DNA of 64,000 bases. Source: Streptomyces sp. NBC_00344. GTDB lineage: Bacteria; Actinomycetota; Actinomycetes; Streptomycetales; Streptomycetaceae. Location: contig NZ_CP107996.1 in assembly GCF_036088315.1 (NCBI RefSeq), positions 496,001-560,000 of the forward strand, written 5' to 3'. The notes under the pieces were generated by a model, which was not told the origin of the DNA, made no database searches, and worked only from the letters and a program-made list of their open reading frames with translations. Position numbers and translations under genes: made by a program. Shown here one piece after another: positions 62,788 to 64,000 of this stretch (positions within the stretch are counted from its first letter, which is position 1; every line of letters starts with the position of its first letter).

Positions 62788-63570
62788 TCAGGCGGTGGCG
62801 GGCGCCGGGGTGCCCAGCGGGTCCCGTCGTTCGGGCATGGCGAGGCTGACCATCCGGTGCCACCCTCCGAACCGCTCATATCCGTACAGGGAGTTGATGC
62901 CCGCGGCCAGCACGGCCGATTTGCTCCTCGGCCAGCCGAGGATGCGGCCCATCTGCTCCATCACCGCTAGACCGACCTTCCGGTACTCCTGGATCTCCGC
63001 CATGGCGCTCTCCCGCAGGACCGCCCTGATGGTCTGCCCATGGCCCATCATCACCAGGCGCAGAAGTTCCTCGTGGCAGTAGGCGAGGTGGTTGTCCTCG
63101 TCCTTGCAGATCATCCGCACCGCCCGGCCGATGTCCTGCTGGTCGCCGACGTACTTCACCAGCGCGTTCATCTGGTCGGATGCCCGTTGTTCGGTGACCC
63201 GGCTGTGCGAGAGGTAGACGACGATGTCTCTCTCCGAGAGGCGGTCGTCCCGGCGCAGCTTCTCGTGGCTCAGCCCGATGCCCCTCCGCTCCAGAAGCAT
63301 GGTGTAGTCCATCTCCCGCGGTACCTCAACGGGCTCCAGACCGCGCTTCTTGAGCAGCGCGTTGAAGATCCTCCCGTGCTTGTCCTCGTCGGCTCCGTGC
63401 CGGGCGATCTTCGGTGCGAGATCGGCCATGGTTCCCGGGACGAGCGCGGCGATACGGCCGTTCTCCCAGCCGCCCTGCGATTCCCCGCCCGCCGCAATGG
63501 AACAGAAGAGCCTGAAGGCCTCGTCGCTGCGGACGATCTCCTGGAAAATGCCACGCGCCGAAAGCACCAC
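62788..63570 (-). CDS. Ferritin-like di-iron protein
   Basis: About 260 residues, all helical. Two paired iron motifs, HGADEDKHGRIF and CKDEDNHLAYCHEEL (Glu and His spaced E-x2-H-like), suggest a four-helix di-iron bundle. The function in streptomycetes is unknown; an oxidase or hydroxylase, as in related tRNA-modifying enzymes, is one option. Several GTG codons lie at 63582-63565. I chose the one at 63570 because GGAGG ends five bases before it. The 11-mer TGATTCAAATC upstream recurs near rhaI. Confidence 0.72.
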   Translation of the reverse strand: MVLSARGIFQEIVRSDEAFRLFCSIAAGGESQGGWENGRIAALVPGTMADLAPKIARHGADEDKHGRIFNALLKKRGLEPVEVPREMDYTMLLERRGIGLSHEKLRRDDRLSERDIVVYLSHSRVTEQRASDQMNALVKYVGDQQDIGRAVRMICKDEDNHLAYCHEELLRLVMMGHGQTIRAVLRESAMAEIQEYRKVGLAVMEQMGRILGWPRSKSAVLAAGINSLYGYERFGGWHRMVSLAMPERRDPLGTPAPATA

Positions 63571-63689
63571 AGCCACCTCCACGCCGATACCTGACAGAAG
63601 TGATTCAAATCCCCCGTCGGATGACCTGCAATGTGAGGTCGGGCGGGCTCGGCCGAACGAAGGAACACTGGCGCTCCGGCGTCATTGCC

Positions 63690-64000
63690 TCAGCCTCCGA
63701 AACCACCGCTCCCGAAACCGCCGCCCGAGTTCTCGTTCCACTCACGCGGCTTGTCGGACGAACTCGTACGTGTGCCGCCGTTGCCCTTGAGCTCGTGCGG
63801 GAGGATCCGGTCATGCGCCTGGCGCGGCATCTCATCGGGCTCCCGGACCTCGGTGACCTCCCACACCGGGCCGCCCTCCGGCAGCTTCGGCTGCTCGTCC
63901 GGGCGGGGGGTGCGGGACTCACGCGCCCTGATCCGGCGTCCCCACGCGAAAGCAGCGATGAGCACGCCCACGACGATCAGCCCCACTACCGGAGCGATGA
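63690..64000 (-). CDS. Small membrane protein, DUF6479-like, start outside the window
   Basis: The frame is open to the window edge: IAPVVGLIVVGVLIAAFAWG is a membrane helix, followed by GRRIRARESRTPRPDEQPK, a middle VREPDEMPRQAHDRILPHEL and a Gly/Ser-rich end GGGFGSGGFGG. This pattern (one N-terminal helix, Arg-rich turn, long charged tail with a conserved P-H-E-L segment) is that of streptomycete DUF6479 proteins. The true start lies beyond base 64000. Confidence 0.65.
   Translation of the reverse strand, partial: IAPVVGLIVVGVLIAAFAWGRRIRARESRTPRPDEQPKLPEGGPVWEVTEVREPDEMPRQAHDRILPHELKGNGGTRTSSSDKPREWNENSGGGFGSGGFGG

Overview
The window is high-GC actinobacterial DNA and almost certainly comes from a Streptomyces chromosome. 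The signs are very GC-rich third codon positions, many GTG starts, ATGA start/stop overlaps, a WhiJ/DUF397 regulator group, a zinc-ribbon protein and a DUF6479-like protein typical of streptomycetes, a long-form GAPDH and a DasR-type site before a chitinase. I see no rRNA, tRNA, CRISPR array, insertion sequence or antibiotic gene cluster. The content is mainly nutrient catabolism with local regulators.

Layout. 1-5.8 kb: choline-to-betaine operon (truncated betaine aldehyde dehydrogenase, APC permease, choline oxidase) followed by an ExaC-type aldehyde dehydrogenase. 5.8-6.3 kb: remnant of an alkylsulfatase gene. 6.3-6.7 kb: FKBP isomerase. 6.9-14.5 kb: LacI-controlled sugar locus (ABC importer, GH5-like glycosidase, mannonate-dehydratase-family enzyme). 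14.6-15.1 kb: broken small gene. 15.1-18.6 kb: MerR/sliding-clamp-like fusion, zinc-ribbon protein and a WhiJ-type locus. 18.6-26.2 kb: LacI, ABC importer, GH1 beta-glucosidase and a secreted GH144-like enzyme, plausibly for beta-1,2-glucan or another beta-glucan. 26.6-30.6 kb: long GAPDH and a PAS/GAF/PP2C signalling phosphatase. 30.8-35.5 kb: TolB-like protein, MFS exporter, SapM-like phosphatase, and a GH18 chitinase with a frameshift in its signal peptide. 35.6-42.7 kb: polyol locus (D-ribulokinase-like and EryA-like FGGY kinases, polyol permease, DeoR regulator, phosphatase, 2-hydroxyacid dehydrogenase). 42.8-43.4 kb: DUF779 protein and a small membrane protein. 43.5-46.8 kb: paired acyl-CoA dehydrogenases plus a quinone oxidoreductase. 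46.9-49 kb: PIG-L deacetylase and a peptidase-like hydrolase. 49.1-62.7 kb: a complete L-rhamnose system (RhaT-P-Q-S importer with an extra isomerase-like gene, RhaI, RhaD/E-W bifunctional aldolase/dehydrogenase, RhaB), with pirin and an F420-type flavoenzyme gene between its arms. 62.8-64 kb: ferritin-like protein and a DUF6479-like protein cut by the window end.

The most useful non-gene signals are these. Four near-identical TGAAWCGWTTCA-type operators lie before both halves of the rhamnose regulon, with no matching regulator in the window. The beta-glucan locus carries paired 27-bp operators. A GCAACC-N4-CGCAAC box is shared by the ExaC-type dehydrogenase and the DUF779 gene 38 kb away. 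GTACG repeats, three of them 11 bp apart, fill the divergent WhiJ-type promoter. A DasR-like box lies before the chitinase.

Functions were assigned by reading motifs and from remembered family sequences. No database search was run.
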